Shown here piece by piece: positions 23,623 to 37,900 of a DNA stretch of 64,000 nt (position 1 is its first letter; every line of letters begins with the position of its first letter). Origin of the DNA: Girardinichthys multiradiatus (lineage: Eukaryota; Chordata; Actinopteri; Cyprinodontiformes; Goodeidae). The translations under genes were made by a program, and so were the position numbers. The DNA lies in NCBI RefSeq assembly GCF_021462225.1, contig NC_061796.1, positions 48,589,613-48,653,612 on the forward strand. Direction: 5' to 3'. The notes under the pieces were generated by a model. The model saw nothing but the letters and a program-made list of their open reading frames with translations, ran no database searches and was not told the DNA's origin.

Positions 23623-25167
23623 GGAATACATTCATATATTTTAGATTCATTGCACACTAACTGAAATATTTCAGGTCTTTTATTGTCTTAATACGGATGA
23701 TTTTGGCATACAGCTCATGAAAACCCAAAATTCCTATCTCACAAAATTAGCATATTTCATCCGACCAATAAAAGAAAAGTGTTTTTAATACAAAAAACGT
23801 CAACCTTCAAATAATCATGTACAGTTATGCACTCAATACTTGGTCGGGAATCCTTTGGCAGAAATGACTGCTTCAATGCGGCGTGGCATGGAGGCAATCA
23901 GCCTGTGGCACTGCTGAGGTCTTATGGAGGCCCAGGATGCTTCGATAGCGGCCTTTAGCTCATCCAGAGTGTTGGGTCTTGAGTCTCTCAACGTTCTCTT
24001 CACAATATCCCACAGATTCTCTATGGGGTTCAGGTCAGGAGAGTTGGCAGGCCAATTGAGCACAGTGATACCATGGTCAGTAAACCATTTACCAGTGGTT
24101 TTGGCACTGTGAGCAGGTGCCAGGTCGTGCTGAAAAATGAAATCTTCATCTCCATAAAGCTTTTCAGCAGATGGAAGCATGAAGTGCTCCAAAATCTCCT
24201 GATAGCTAGCTGCATTGACCCTGCCCTTGATAAAACACAGTGGACCAACACCAGCAGCTGACACGGCACCCCAGACCATCACTGACTGTGGGTACTTGAC
24301 ACTGGACTTCTGGCATTTTGGCATTTCCTTCTCCCCAGTCTTCCTCCAGACTCTGGCACCTTGATTTCTGAATGACATGCAGAATTTGCTTTCATCCGAA
24401 AAAAGTACTTTGGACCACTGAGCAACAGTCCAGTGCTGCTTCTCTGTAGCCCAGGTCAGGCGCTTCTGCCGCTGTTTCTGGTTCAAAAGTGGCTTGACCT
24501 GGGGAATGCGGCACCTGTAGCCCATTTCCTGCACACGCCTGTGCACGGTGGCTCTGGATGTTTCTACTCCAGACTCAGTCCACTGCTTCTGCAGGTCCCC
24601 CAAGGTCTGGAATCGGCCCTTCTCCACAATCTTCCTCAGGGTCCGGTCACCTCTTCTCGTTGTGCAGCGTTTTCTGCCACACTTTTTCCTTCCCACAGAC
24701 TTCCCAGTGAGGTGCCTTGATACAGCACTCTGGGAACAGCCTATTCGTTCAGAAATGTCTTTCTGTGTCTTACCCTCTTGCTTGAGGGTGTCAATAGTGG
24801 CCTTCTGGACAGCAGTCAGGTCGGCAGTCTTACCCATGATTGGGGTTTTGAGTGATGAACCAGGCTGGGAGTTTTAAAGGCCTCAGGAATCTTTTGCAGG
24901 TGTTTAGAGTTAACTCGTTGATTCAGATGATTAGGTTCATAGCTCGTTTAGAGACCCTTTTAATGATATGCTAATTTTGTGAGATAGGAATTTTGGGTTT
25001 TCATGAGCTGTATGCCAAAATCATCCGTATTAAGACAATAAAAGACCTGAAATATTTCCGTTATTGTGCAATGAATCTAAAATATATGAATGTTACATTT
25101 TCATCATGACATTATGGAAAATAATGAACTTTATCACAATATGCTAATATTTTGAGAAGGACCTGTA
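23623..25167 (-). mobile_element. Tc1/mariner transposon with long inverted repeats
   Basis: Sequence at 23625-23757 (for example TTTTGGCATACAGCTCATGA) reappears inverted at about 24965-25098. The right repeat extends further to 25167, where the end reads CTCAAAATATTAGC...TACAG in inverted sense, making a repeat of about 200 bp. The left outermost ~70 bp is missing. Between them lies a full transposase gene. Confidence 0.92.
23833..24837 (-). CDS. Tc1-like transposase, apparently intact
   Basis: A 334-residue uninterrupted ORF with ATG start, the usual length of a Tc1 transposase. N-terminal paired-type HTHs are readable (QKATIDTLKQEGKTQKDISE, GCSQSAVSRHL), a GRKKCGRKR basic stretch links them, and the DDE triad is present: LFSDESKF, FQHDLAPAHSAK and [12 protein letters not shown] with 34 residues between the second D and the E. 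The enzyme cuts and pastes the element at TA sites. Because the left terminal repeat is truncated, this copy is probably immobile but could supply protein for related elements if expressed. It is young by its lack of stops. Confidence 0.93.
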   Translation of the reverse strand: MGKTADLTAVQKATIDTLKQEGKTQKDISERIGCSQSAVSRHLTGKSVGRKKCGRKRCTTRRGDRTLRKIVEKGRFQTLGDLQKQWTESGVETSRATVHRRVQEMGYRCRIPQVKPLLNQKQRQKRLTWATEKQHWTVAQWSKVLFSDESKFCMSFRNQGARVWRKTGEKEMPKCQKSSVKYPQSVMVWGAVSAAGVGPLCFIKGRVNAASYQEILEHFMLPSAEKLYGDEDFIFQHDLAPAHSAKTTGKWFTDHGITVLNWPANSPDLNPIENLWDIVKRTLRDSRPNTLDELKAAIEASWASIRPQQCHRLIASMPRRIEAVISAKGFPTKY

Positions 25168-25224
25168 TATGGTCCCTCCAGAGAGTTCTGGGTCTGACCC
25201 AGGGTCTCTTCTTTTTGTGTTTCA

Positions 25225-25405
25225 CTGGGTCAATTCAAGTAAAAACTCCTTCATTAATCCCAAAGGGAAATTAAATGTTGTTGTAGCTCATATATTTATA
25301 TGTATTTGTGTATGTGTGTGTGTGTACAGTGCTGTGATGAGCTCTGAAACCTGATTGAAACTCTTGAAACAGATCATTACTGTCTAAATGCTCACACACT
25401 TGATT
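25225..25405 (-). mobile_element. Short LINE remnants
   Basis: 25327-25405 is a diverged copy of the minus-strand L2-type RT segment found at 52027-52105 (reads [20 protein letters not shown]). Just before it, TTCATTAATCCCAAAGGGAAATTAAA is a common fish LINE tail. Confidence 0.7.
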
Positions 25406-25970
25406 AGGGTGATGAAATAAAAACGCTGCAGATGAAATGGTGAAACTGAAAAGACCAACTTCCATAAAACATCACATATGACATATGTAGAACATAACAA
25501 TAAAACTACTAAAATACAACTCAAATCAGACCATCAAAGAGTAGAAAAATATCAGTAACCAGCTGATCATAAATAATTAGAAATATTGATTATTGTGTTT
25601 GTTCTGTATTTCAGGTTCTTCTATGGCCTCCTAGAGAACTGGACAGAGAACAGCTCCTGTCCAGCATGTGTGCCATCTGTTATTATGGTCCTGGTCCCAT
25701 TGAGACATCTCAGGGTGTAAATGTCCTCAAAGGACAGACAGACATGGTCTCTACAGATATGTTCATGATTGATTTAGCTGTGGTGTTCTGACAACAGGTC
25801 CATTAACAGTTCTAGGGTTATTTGTCTGGTTTCCTGCAGTCATAATCCTTCCTGCCCTTCAGCCTGTAACTGATTCCAGAGCAGCTCTGTGATCCATAAT
25901 CTGCTCTAATCTTTAATCTGTCCTCCTCTAGCCCGGCTCAGTGTAGCTCTGTCTATTCCGAACTGCAGAG

Positions 25971-28900
25971 ATGAAAGCGGCAGCTCCAGAGGAGTTCCTG
26001 GTTCTGCCATGGCCCGGCAGCAGCAGTGGAGGGTCAGAACCTGGGCCCGGAGGGGACGGTTATGGAGGTGTGCTGCTGAAGTGTGGAGCTGCAGTGGGAG
26101 TCACTCTGATCTGTAAGATCTTTGTTTGGACATCTTTTTTGTTTCCTAGATTCACGCAGGAGATTTAAAAACTGTTTTCCTGCTAAATTGAGTGAAATAT
26201 TCAGATCCTCCAACATTTCTACTGTCAGTAGTCATAATAATGATTGAATAATTATTCTAAATTATAATAATGATTTTTCAACAAATCCCGATGGAGGCCA
26301 TTTACATGAAAAACAAACTAGAAGTCAAACTTCACCTCGGAAAGTATTAACAGCCTCAAACTCTTACATTATTTAACCACTAATTTTATTGTATTGATTG
26401 GATTTTATGTGACAGATTAACACAAAGCAGTGGTGAACGGTGGAGGGGTCAAACTGTGATGCATAGTTTTTAATATTTTTTACAAATAAAATCTGAAACA
26501 TGTGGCATGGATTTGTGTAGGAGATTATGATTACTGATTATAAATATTTATCAAAAATTTGAATTTAAAATCATACTTCAAAAGAAACAAATTCTAACCA
26601 AAATCACTTCATACAAATAGAGATCAGAGATACACTCTGGTGGTGTGATTAGTGGGCTCACATCAATTAATAATTACAATTTGTTAATTATTATTAATAA
26701 TTCATAATTATTAACCAAGATCTTGCCAAATGTCGCTGTGTTATTTCACCAAAAGGTGGAATTCTTACCTTATCTTGACCGTTAATCACTCTTACACAAA
26801 ATAAACACAAACTCTTTATCAATGTGGAAATGTATTAACCAATAGTCCCTCTTACAATCAAACTATTCTGGTCAAATAACATTCTCCTAACTGAGCCTGC
26901 ACTATTCTACGAACTGGTTCAGTAATAAAATGCTGTAACAACCTTTAAAGAATCTGTTCCACTTTTAATTTCCTCATTATCACTGAAAAACACAGTGGAG
27001 GGCAATAATTATGTTTCTGCCCCTTCATAAATTGATTCTCTTGTTCATAGTGTTTCTTCATCATTGCGTGATGCATTAGACAATGCAGCCCCCTTGAAAA
27101 AGAAGGTAATTATTAATAGGAGACTAGCTCCCTGGTTTGATTTAGATCTGTGTACTTTGAAACACAATGTTAGAAAATTGGAGAGAAAATGGCGCTCTAC
27201 ACACCTAGAGGATTCCTACTTAATCTGGAAAAATAGCTTACTGTTGTATAAAAAGACACTTCACCAAGCTAGAACAGCTTATTTCTCATCATTAATAGAA
27301 GAGAACAAGAATAATCTTAGGTTTCTCTTTAGTACAGTTGCTAAACTTACACAGAGTCATAGCTCTGTTGAGCCATCCATTCCCTTAGCTCTTAGCAGTC
27401 ATGACTTTATGGGATTCTTCTTAAATAAAATTGATTCTATTAAAAAGAAAATCTTTGACATACTCCCGAAGATGATTACTTCATCCTCAGCAAGTGAGAC
27501 AACATTGGAAATAACTGCAGAACCTGATTTGTGTTTGGACTGTTTTGATCCTGTGGAGCTTCCTGAGTTATCAGAAATATTAGCTTCATCTAAACCTTCA
27601 ACTTGTATGTTAGACCCAATCCCAACCAAATTATTTAAGGAAGTGTTCCCTCTGATTACCAGCCCCATTTTAGATATGATTAATCTATCTTTAGTAAATG
27701 GATCAGAACCACAGGCTTTTAAGGTAGCTGTAATTAAACCTTTACTTAAGAAACCTTCGCTTGATCGAGATGATTTAATAAATTACAGACCTATATCCAA
27801 TCTTCCATTCTTATCTAAAATTCTTGAGAAAATAGTTGCTAATCAAATGTGTGAACATTTATACAGCAATGACCTGTTTGAAGAGTTTCAGTCAGGTTTC
27901 AGAGCTCATCATAGCACTGAAACAGCTCTGCTGAAAGTCACTAATGATATTCTTATGGCCTCAGATAATGGACTTGTGTCTGTTCTGGTTCTGTTAGATC
28001 TCAGTGCTGCTTAAATGGATTGCTTCTAAATTCAGACAAGACAGAAGTTGTCGTCTTTGGACCGGAGTCTTTAAAAAAGAAACTGCTTAGTCAATCACTT
28101 AACCTGGATGGCATTAAATTGACCTCCGATAATAAAGTAAAAAACCTTGGTGTTAACTTTGACTAGGACATGTCATTTAAATCCCATATTAAACAGGTTT
28201 CTAGGATTTCCTTCTTTCATCTCCAGAACATTGCCAAAATTAGAAATATCCTGTCCAGGAGTGACACTGAAAAACTAGTCCATGCATTTGTTACTTCAAG
28301 GCTGGACTATTGTAATTCTTTACTATCAGGATGTCCACAAAATGCAGTTAAAAGCCTTCAGCTGATTCAAAATGCTGCAGCAAGAGTTCTGATGAAAATT
28401 AAAAAGAGAGATCATATTTCTCCTATTTTAGCTTCCCTTCATTGGCTCCCTGTTAAATCCAGAATAGAATTTAAAATTCTCCTCCTCACATATAAAGCCC
28501 TTAATGATCTAGCTCCATCATACATCTGAGATCTGATTGGTCCATATGTTCCTAACAGAGCACTTTGTTCTCAGACTGCAGGTTTACTGGTGGTTCCTAG
28601 AGTCTCTAGAAGTAGAATGGGAGGCAGATCCTTTAGTTATCAGGCTCCTCTCCTGTGGAACCAGCTCCCAGTTTTAGTCCGTGAGGCAGACACCCTGTCT
28701 ACTTTTAAGGCTAGGCTTAAAACTTTCCTTTTTGATAAAGCTTATAGTTAGAGTGGCTTAGGTTATCCTGAGCTATCTCTGTAGTTATGCTGCTATAGGC
28801 TTAGGCTGCTGGAGGACATAATGACCACTTTCACTCTCTTTGCTACATTCTCATACTACTCTCCAATTTTGCATTATTTGCTGTTATTTCAGCTTTTAAC

Positions 28901-31900
28901 TTTGTTCTCTCTTTTCTCTTTCTAGAAGCTACACCTGGCCTGACTCTGTGTCTACCTGTGACACCTTTCTGGAGAGGGGCATCGTCCAAGCTTCTGCTGA
29001 CAACAACTTAATGCTCACCTTCTACAGATGATCCACATGGCCCTGTCTTTCAGTGTTTAACCCTTTCTCTCTCCTAGACATGGCTACTGACTGAGCTTCT
29101 ACTGTAACTAACTCTATGTTCTCTCTTTCAGACTCTAACCTTGAAAACTGGATCAGAGTTTATCTGTTCTTTCTTTCTAGATGAAACGACTAAAGGAGCT
29201 ACATCCATTAACATTTACTTTTCCTTCCCATAGAAAGTACTCCTGGATCAGTGCTTCTTTGTTCTCTTTGTGTCTCTGCTCTGTTCTCTCAAACCTCCAG
29301 TCGGTCGTGGCAGATGGCCGCTCACACTGAGCCTGGTTCTGGTTCTGCTGGAGGTTTCTTCCTGTTAAAAGGGAGTTTTTCCTCTCCACTGTCGCTACAT
29401 GCATGCTCAGTATGAGGGATTGCTGCAAAGTCAACACCAGTGACTGTCCACTGTCTCTACATGCTCATCCAGGAGGAGTGAATGCTGCAAGTCACTGACT
29501 GGATGCAATCTGCTGGGTTTCCTTAGATAGAAAAACTTTTTATCCAATTTGAATAAATAACTGAATCTGACTGAACTGTTCAATGATTACGATTAACTGG
29601 AATGTATGAACCTGACTGTTGTGAAGAACCTTGAGACGACATGTGTTGTGAATTGGTGCTATAGAAATAAACTGAATTGAATTGAATTGAACTAATAATT
29701 AAAAATAGGATTACATACTGTGGGTAGATGGAGATCAAACCAGAAGATTATGGACTGAGTGGGAATGGGTCAAAGCTTCAGATTAACTTGGAAAATGGAA
29801 ACAAAATTAATAAATGGTAAGGAGTTTTCCACATAGGCAGGCCTTTGGGAGCGGCTTAGCTCTTTACCTGCTAACAGAGCATAAAATCCCCCAAGGTGGG
29901 AACTCAGTGAAACACAAAGGGCCATAAACTTTGAAACAATGGAGATGAACACGAGGCTCATTTCATCGCCTCAGTCTGTTCTAAAGTCCACTTTAACTTT
30001 AAACTAGGTCAGCGCTCAGTTAATTAGAACACGGTACAAACGCATTGGCATTCAACCTTTGGTGGGCACAGCCGCGCTTCAGAGTCCAACAGTATTAAAC
30101 AGTTCATCATAAAATTCAATCAATATTGCATGCAACACGTTAATCCCTTGAATTAACGAGTGGTGATACTAGATCACCTCAACCCAGCCCAGACTAGAGA
30201 CCAAAACCAGAAAACAAAACGAGTTTACTTGGTGTTGAATCGTTTGGGAAGAGGGGTGCAGAAAAGTTGCCCTCCTTCAAAGAAGGGATGAAGTTGTCTT
30301 TTGCATGTAGAACAAACATCAATTTTGGTCTCCTCTAATTGGAGCACCTTCTTCCACGTTTGCTGGGTCTTCTACATGACCTGTAGTAAACTGGACTTTT
30401 TCTGTGGAGTTCACAAATCTGAGATCCAATTGTGACAAATAATACAAATAATTACAACCTCAGAGGTTTCTTATCTACTTTACTTTACTTTACCATGTCC
30501 TTTATGGACAAGCTGCAGTAGGCAATCATGTTTCAGCCTGATTCAAAGGGCCAAACTGTGTCTGGAACATCTCAGGTTTTCAGGAACTTGATTCCAGAAC
30601 TGATGGAGTTGTTGTTCTGCTTCTGGGAATTTGCTCTGAGCACTTGAGGGGTACACTTGCTTTGTAAGTGACAGTGACTCTGAGTCTATAAAGGTCAATG
30701 TAGACAATCACCAAAGCAGTAATTTAAGGGCTGCTTGGATGGGATCCATTTCCCTGGTGTTGGTTAGGACTCTGGCAGCAGTATTTTGGATAAGCTGCAG
30801 CTGCCGGGTGTCTACAGGCCCCACTGTGATATTCTGAAAGTAAAAGCCTGCAGCAGGAATTTCTTACATCAATAAAGGATTTTCAGGTGGCAAAACTAGA
30901 AACAAACTTTCTGTAGTTGTTCAAATTTAGCTCTGAGTCCATTACAACACAGATGTTTCTGGCACGCTTGGTGGTTTTTAGCCTCATGAGCTCTTCTCCA
31001 CTAAGATGGAAGAAGTTCTGACCCATTCACTCACTGACATTATGGACACACCAACTCAGGGAAGGGACTGAGGTTACCTGGTGACACAGAAATATATAAC
31101 TGTATCATCAGTATAGAGAGATGAGATGTTGTAGTACTGTGTATTACCTGAGCTAGGGGAAGCAGTGGCATTTCTACATGTGCCTTCCAAACATCTCCAT
31201 CTCTGTTCTTCATGTGCTCCAAATCACAGGAATATTGAACTTGCTTTGAGCCTGAGGAATCACCCATTTATCACACAGAAAGATCTAATTCTGCCACCTG
31301 GTGACATGAAATGTTGCCTGTAGTTTTTCTATAAAATATGAAACATAATAATTTTCCTTGTATTCGTCAGATTTATGGTGTAGTTGACATCTTTGAAAGA
31401 GCCAGAAACATGAATATACAGGAAATATTCTGTTGTATATTTAAAATATTATTAGGATTGTAAAATGAATATCACTGTTGAATTACGTCCTTTAGGAAGC
31501 AGGCATGTTTCAGCTGTTTATTCTTGTCAAAATCAGATAAAAAGATATATCTGGTATTTTGTTTAAGACAAATTAAACAACAAATTTAAATACATTGACA
31601 TAACAATAAAAACTGGAGACATAGTGAGTGAATCCAGGCACACAGTCAACATCGTTAGAAAACCAAGGATCTATTTACACCTTAAAATAACTACTGAAAT
31701 AAAACACTTGGTGCTCAACAAAAACTGTTCAAAGCAGCAAAACAAGGTGTGGTTCTCCTGCAGTAACTGGAAGACCTCAGGTGTTTTATCAATTTCTACC
31801 ATTAAATCTGAAAGTCAGTGTTGAGTTTGCATCTCTTCTCACCTGTTGCTGTTTCTTCATTTCCAGGTGTGGTTGTGCTCAGAAAGTGGATTGCAGGAGG

Positions 31901-34900
31901 AGTGTGCCAATGTTCGGTCCGGCTGGATGGAAAGACGGTTCTGGTGACCGGAGCAAACACTGGCATTGGTAAAGAGACCTGCAGAGACCTGGCAGGAAGA
32001 GGTGAGACAGTTGCACGTCACCTGACAGAAAGCTGTGAGGTTCTGAAGGGTCCAAAAACTGAAAATATTATTAATTTGAAACATGGTCTGAATGTCAATC
32101 ATACATTTATTGCATATTTTAAAAAAATAAATGAAACTATGTTCTCATAGTCAACGGGACAGTCCAGGTAATGTTGGTCAGAGGGAGCACTTCTGGGCAG
32201 TCAGTATCTTCCCTGCAGTGGACAGCAGAACTAACGGACTAGGTTCCTTGTTACCAAAGCAAGAGCTTTCTGGGTTCATCCAGGAGGAGCTTGGAGTAGG
32301 GCTTCTGCTCCTCCAAATCAAAAGGAGTCAGCTAAGGAGTCATCTGATCAGAATGTCTCTCGAGGGCCTCCCTTTGAAAATTTTCAGGCCACACCCCACT
32401 TTGAGGAGGCCCCATGGAAGATGGAGAAGTCTTTGCAAGGACAATAAATCCCTTCTGGTATTGACCTACCTTGGTATCCCTCAGGAGGAGCTGGGTGAAG
32501 GACCTTCGGGGTTTCCATCTTGGATGTGTTCCCTGATCTTTGTTAAGCAGAAGACGAAGCAGGATGGATAGATGTTTACTATTTTCTTTCATAGTTTCAA
32601 TTACACCCCTCCTTGAACCGCCACCTTAACATGGTGGAGGGGTTTGAGTGCTCAAATGATCCTAGAGGCTATGTTGTCTGGGGCCTAAATGCCCCTGGTA
32701 GGGTCTCCCATGGCAAACATGCTCTAGGTGATGGGTCAGACAAAGAGTGGTTCAAGAATCCCTCATGAAGAACAAAATATCGAGGCACGTGACGTCGCCC
32801 GGTACGGCGGAGCCGGGGTCCCACCCTGGAGCCAGGCCAGGGGTCGGGACTCGTCGGAGAGCGCCTGGTGGCCGGGTTGCTCCTCGCAGGACCGGCCAGG
32901 CCAAGCCCAAACGAGAGACGCGAGGCCATCCCCCAGTGGGCCCACCACCTGCAGGAACCGTGAGGGACCGGTGCAAAGAGGATTGGGTGGCGGACGAAGG
33001 TGGAGACCTCAGCGGTCCGATCCCCAGATGCTTAGGCTGGCTCTAGGGACATGGAATGTCACCTTGCTGGTGGGGAAGGAGCCTGAGCTGGTGTGGGAGG
33101 TCGAGAGATATCGACTAGAAATAGTCGGGCCTGCCTCCACGCACAGTGTGGGCTCTGGAACCCGTCTCCCCGAGAGGGGTTGGACTCTCTTCTACTCTGG
33201 AGTGGCCCACGGGGAGAGGTGGCGGGCTGGTGTGGGTTTGCTTGTTGCCCCCCAGCTCAGCCGTCTCGTGTTGGGGTTTACCCCAGTGGATGAGAGTGTC
33301 GCATCCCTGCGCCTTCGGGTTGGGGAGAGGTCTCTGACTATCATTTCAGCCTACGGGCCGAGTGGTAGTGCAGAGTACCCGGCCTTCTTGGTGTCCCTGT
33401 CGGGGGTGCTGGATAGAGCCCCTCCCGGGGACTCCGTTATTCTGCTGGGGGACTTCAACGCCCACGTGGGGAACGACAGTGACACCTGGAGAGGCGTGAT
33501 CGGGAGGAATGGCCTCCCCGATCTGAATCCGAGCAGTGTTTTATTATTGGACTTCTGTGCTAGTCACGGATTGTCCATAACGAACACCATGTTCAAACAT
33601 AAGGGTGTCCATCAGTGGACTTGGCACCAGGACACCCTAGGCAGGAGGTCGATGATCGACTTTGTTGTCGTATCGTCAGACCTTCGGCCGCATGTTTTGG
33701 ACTCTTCGGGTGAAGAGAGGGGCTGAGCTGTCCACTGATCACCACCTGGTGGTGAGTTGGATCCGCTGGAGGAGGAGAAAGCCGGACAGACTTGGCAGGC
33801 CCAAGCGCATAGTGAGGGTCTGCTGGGAACGCCTGGCGGAGCCCTCGGCCAGGGATGTATTCAACTCTCACCTCCGGGAGAGCTTCGACCAGATCCCGGG
33901 TGATGTTGGAGACATAGAGTCCGAGTGGACCATGTTCTCCGCATCTATTGTCGATGCTGCTGCCCATAGCTGCGGCCGTAAGGTCTGCGGTGCCTGTCGC
34001 GGCGGCAATCTCAGAACCCGGTGGTGGACACCGGCAGTAAGGGATGCTGTCAAGCTGAAGAAGGAGTCCTATCGGCTGTGGTTGGCTTGTGGGACTCCTG
34101 AGGCTGCTGACGGGTACCGTGAGGCCAAGCGTGCTGCGGCCCGGGCTGTGGCAGAGGCAAAAACTCGGGCCTGGGAGGAGTTCGGTGAGGCCATGGAGAA
34201 GGACTACCGGTTGGCCTCGAAGCGATTCTGGCAAACCGTCCGGCGCCTCAGGAGGGGGAAGCAGTGCTTCGCCAACACTGTTTATAGTGGGGGCGGGAGA
34301 CTGCTGACCTCGACTGAGGTCATTATTGGGCGGTGGAAGGAGTACTTCGAGGATCTCCTCAATCCTGCCATCACGCATTCCTTGGTAGAAGCAGAGGCCG
34401 GGGACTCAGGGTTGGACTCTTTCATCACCCAGGCTGAAGTCATTGAGGTGGTTAAAAAAGCTCCATGGTGGCAAGGCTTCGGGGGTGGATGAGATCCGCC
34501 CTGAGTACCTCATGTCTCTGGATGTTGTTGGGCTGTCATGGTTGACACGCCTCTTCAACATTGCGCGGCGGTCGGGGACAGTGCCTCTGGACTGGCAGAC
34601 TGGGGTGGTGGTCCCCCTTCATAAGTAGGGGGACCAGAGGGTGTGTTCCAACTACAGGGGGATCACACTCCTCAGCCTCCCTGGTAAGACCTACACCAGG
34701 GTATTGGAGAGGAGAGTCCGGCCGATAGTCGAACCTCGGCTTCAGGAGGAGCAGTGTGGTTTTGGTCCCGGCCATGGAACACTGGACCAGCTCTATACCC
34801 TCTACAGGGTGCTCAAGGGTTCATGGAAGTTTGCCCAACCGGTTCACATGTGTTTTGTGGACCTGGAGAAAGCATTCGACTGTGTCCCTCGTGATGCCCT

Positions 34901-37900
34901 GTGGGGGGTGCTCCAGGAGTATGGAATCGGGGGCCCTTTATTAGGGGCCATCCGGTCCCTGTACGAGCAGAGCGGGAGTTTGGTCGGCATTGCCGGCACT
35001 AAGTCGGACCTGTTCCCGGTGCATGTTGGACTCCGGCAGGGCTGCCCTTTGTCACCGGTCCTGTTCATAACTTTTATGGACAGGATTTCTAGGCGCAGCC
35101 AAGGGCCGGAGGGGGTCTGGTTTGGGGACCAGTGGATTTAATCTCTTCTTTTCGCAGATGGCGTGGTCCTGCTGGCCCCCTCTAGCCAAGACCTACAGCA
35201 TGCGGTGTGGCGGTTCGCAGCCGAATGTGAAGCGGCTGGGATGAGGATCAGCTCCTCCAAGTCCGAGGCCATGGTTCTTGACCGGAAAAGGGTGGCTTGT
35301 CCTCTTCAGGTTGGAGGGGAGTTCCTGCCTCAAGTGGAGGAGTTAAAGTATCTCAAGGTCTTGTTCACGAGTGAGGGAAGAATGGAGCGGGAGATCGACA
35401 GACGGATCGGTGCGGCTGCCGCAGTAATGGGGGCGCTGTGCCGGTCCGTTGTGGTGAAGAGAGAGCTGAGCCGAAAAGCAAAGCTCTCAATTTACCGGTC
35501 GGTCTATGTTCCTACCCTCACCTATGACCATGAACTTTGGGTCATGACCGAAAGAACGAGATCACGGATACAAGCGGCTGAAATGAGCATCTTCCGTAGG
35601 GTGGCCGGGCACTCCCTTAGAGATAGGGTGAGGAGCTCGGAGTAGAGCTGCTGCTCCGAGCTCCTCGAGAGGAGCCAGTTGAGGTGGCTCGGGCATTTAT
35701 ACCGGATGCCTCCTGGACGCCTTACTGGGGAGGTGTTCCAGGCACGTCCCACCGGGAGGAGGCCCAGGGGACGGCCCAGGACACGCTGGAGGGACTATGT
35801 CTCTCGGCTGGCCTGGGAACGCCTTGGGCTCCCCCTGGAGGAACTGGAGGAGGTGTCTGGAGAGAGGGACGTCTGGGCGTCTCTGCTGAGTCTGCTGTCC
35901 CCGCGACCCGGTCCCGGATAAGCGGAAGACGACGAGTACGAGTTTCAATTACACATGGACCATAAGTATTAGAGCTTTTGAAATGTACCGACTATGCTGA
36001 GTCAGTATGATTGGTAGCTTCAGATGAATTTGAATCAGAGGAGGAAACTGCAGAAGGACCTCCAGGTTTTGGTGAGGGTCTGCTGCTCCGCTGCTGAAAC
36101 TAAGCAATGACTTCAAGTGAAGAGACCCAGGTTTCTCTCCCACTGATGAAAACTCTGTGGGTTCCTCACAGGGACAACTGATTGTTCATGGAGGTGCAGG
36201 TCTGCATGCTAAGATGACTGTTCTGCTGATCTGACATGTTGATGGAGAAATCGGTTCTTTGGTTTAAAGAAGTTTTAAATCGAACAGGTGGAGCTCAGAG
36301 GGCTTCCTCAGACAATCCTGTTAATCAGCTCAGCTGGTTTTATCTTCTGAGTGCTGCTGGTTAACATCCTGCATTAATACCACACAAGTATCCTAAAACC
36401 ACGATCAGGCTCAGAAACCACAGCACTCGTTAATACCACAGTCGCCCGCAGACCAATGTGTTGGTTGTGATACCAGGAGCCCGGGTGGTGATGGCGTGCA
36501 GGGATCTGATCCGGGCGGAGCGGGCAGCGGAGGAGATCCGCCAGTCGACAGGAAACGGCAATGTGGTGATCAGACACCTAGACCTGGCCTCGGTTTACTC
36601 TGTCTCACAGTTCGCCAAGGACTTCCTGGATAGTGAAGACAGACTAGACATCCTGGTCAACAACGCAGGTGAGCTCACCTGTACTCCTGTCTGTGTGTCC
36701 ATCTGTCTGTCTCTGTCCTCATCCATCTACTCTTCTATGCTGCAGGTGTGATGATGTGTCCCAGGTGGCTCACAGAAGATGGCTTTGAGACTCAGATGGC
36801 CGTCAATCATCTAGGTCACTTCCTGTTGACAAATCTGCTGCTGCCGATGCTAAAAAGCTCCGCCCCCAGCCGTGTGATCAACGTATCATCCATTGCCCAC
36901 AAGGGAGGTATGACCTGTGACCTCAGCTTCTTAATATTTCTGAGATGTTTCTGATCCCTGCTGATGGTTATTGTCTGTACTGGTTTTCAGGTCGAATCGA
37001 CTTTGATGACTTATTCTTCAGCAACAGACCGTATAGCGCTCTGGAGAGCTACAGACAGAGCAAACTGGCCAACGTCCTGTTCACACGAGAACTTGCTCGA
37101 CGACTCAAAGGTTCACACAAACAGAACACACATGTTAATTCACCCCAGAAGTCTCTGAGATCCTGATGAACACCAGGAAAATGATGGAAACAACCTCAGT
37201 CGGATGGAAAGTGTGAAACTTCGTCTGTTTCTGTCACCTGTAGATGGAAATGCTCATTAGTCTGAGCGCTGAGGAGCAGAAAATGTATCAGAATCATCTG
37301 AGGGACACTTTCATTCTCACTGAGAAGAAAATGTTGGATCAGCAGATTAACTCCTAACATGTCAGGTTTGATGATTCCTAAGGTGGACCAGCTGGAGACA
37401 ATCACACATGTCCACCACACATGTTCTGCTGGAGGTTTCTTCCTGTTAAAAGGGAGTTTTTCCTCTCCACTGTCGCTACATGCATGCTCAGTATGAGGGA
37501 TTGCTGCAAAGTCAACACCAGTGACTGTCCACTGTCTCTACATGCTCATCCAGGAGGAGTGAATGCTGCAAGTCACTGACTGGATGCAATCTGCTGGGTT
37601 TCCTTAGATAGAAAAACTTTTTATCCAATTTGAATAAATAACTGAATCTGACTGAACTGTTTGATAGTTATGATTAATTGGAATGTATGAACCTGACTGG
37701 GAATCTGGATGATTGGATTGAACTGAGTTTGTGAAGACCCTTGAGACGACATGTGCTGTGAATCGGCGCTATATAAATAAACTGAATTGAATTGAATTGA
37801 ATTGAACAGCTGCTAAAGTTGCTCCTAACTGGGGAACGATGGCAGCTTTGGTTCAGCTGGAGGACATCACCAATGAAAGAAGAGAGATCCTCCTGACCTG

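Noticed and set aside
33593..34378. 261-codon minus-strand ORF
   Set aside because: Antisense to the LINE endonuclease and linker region.
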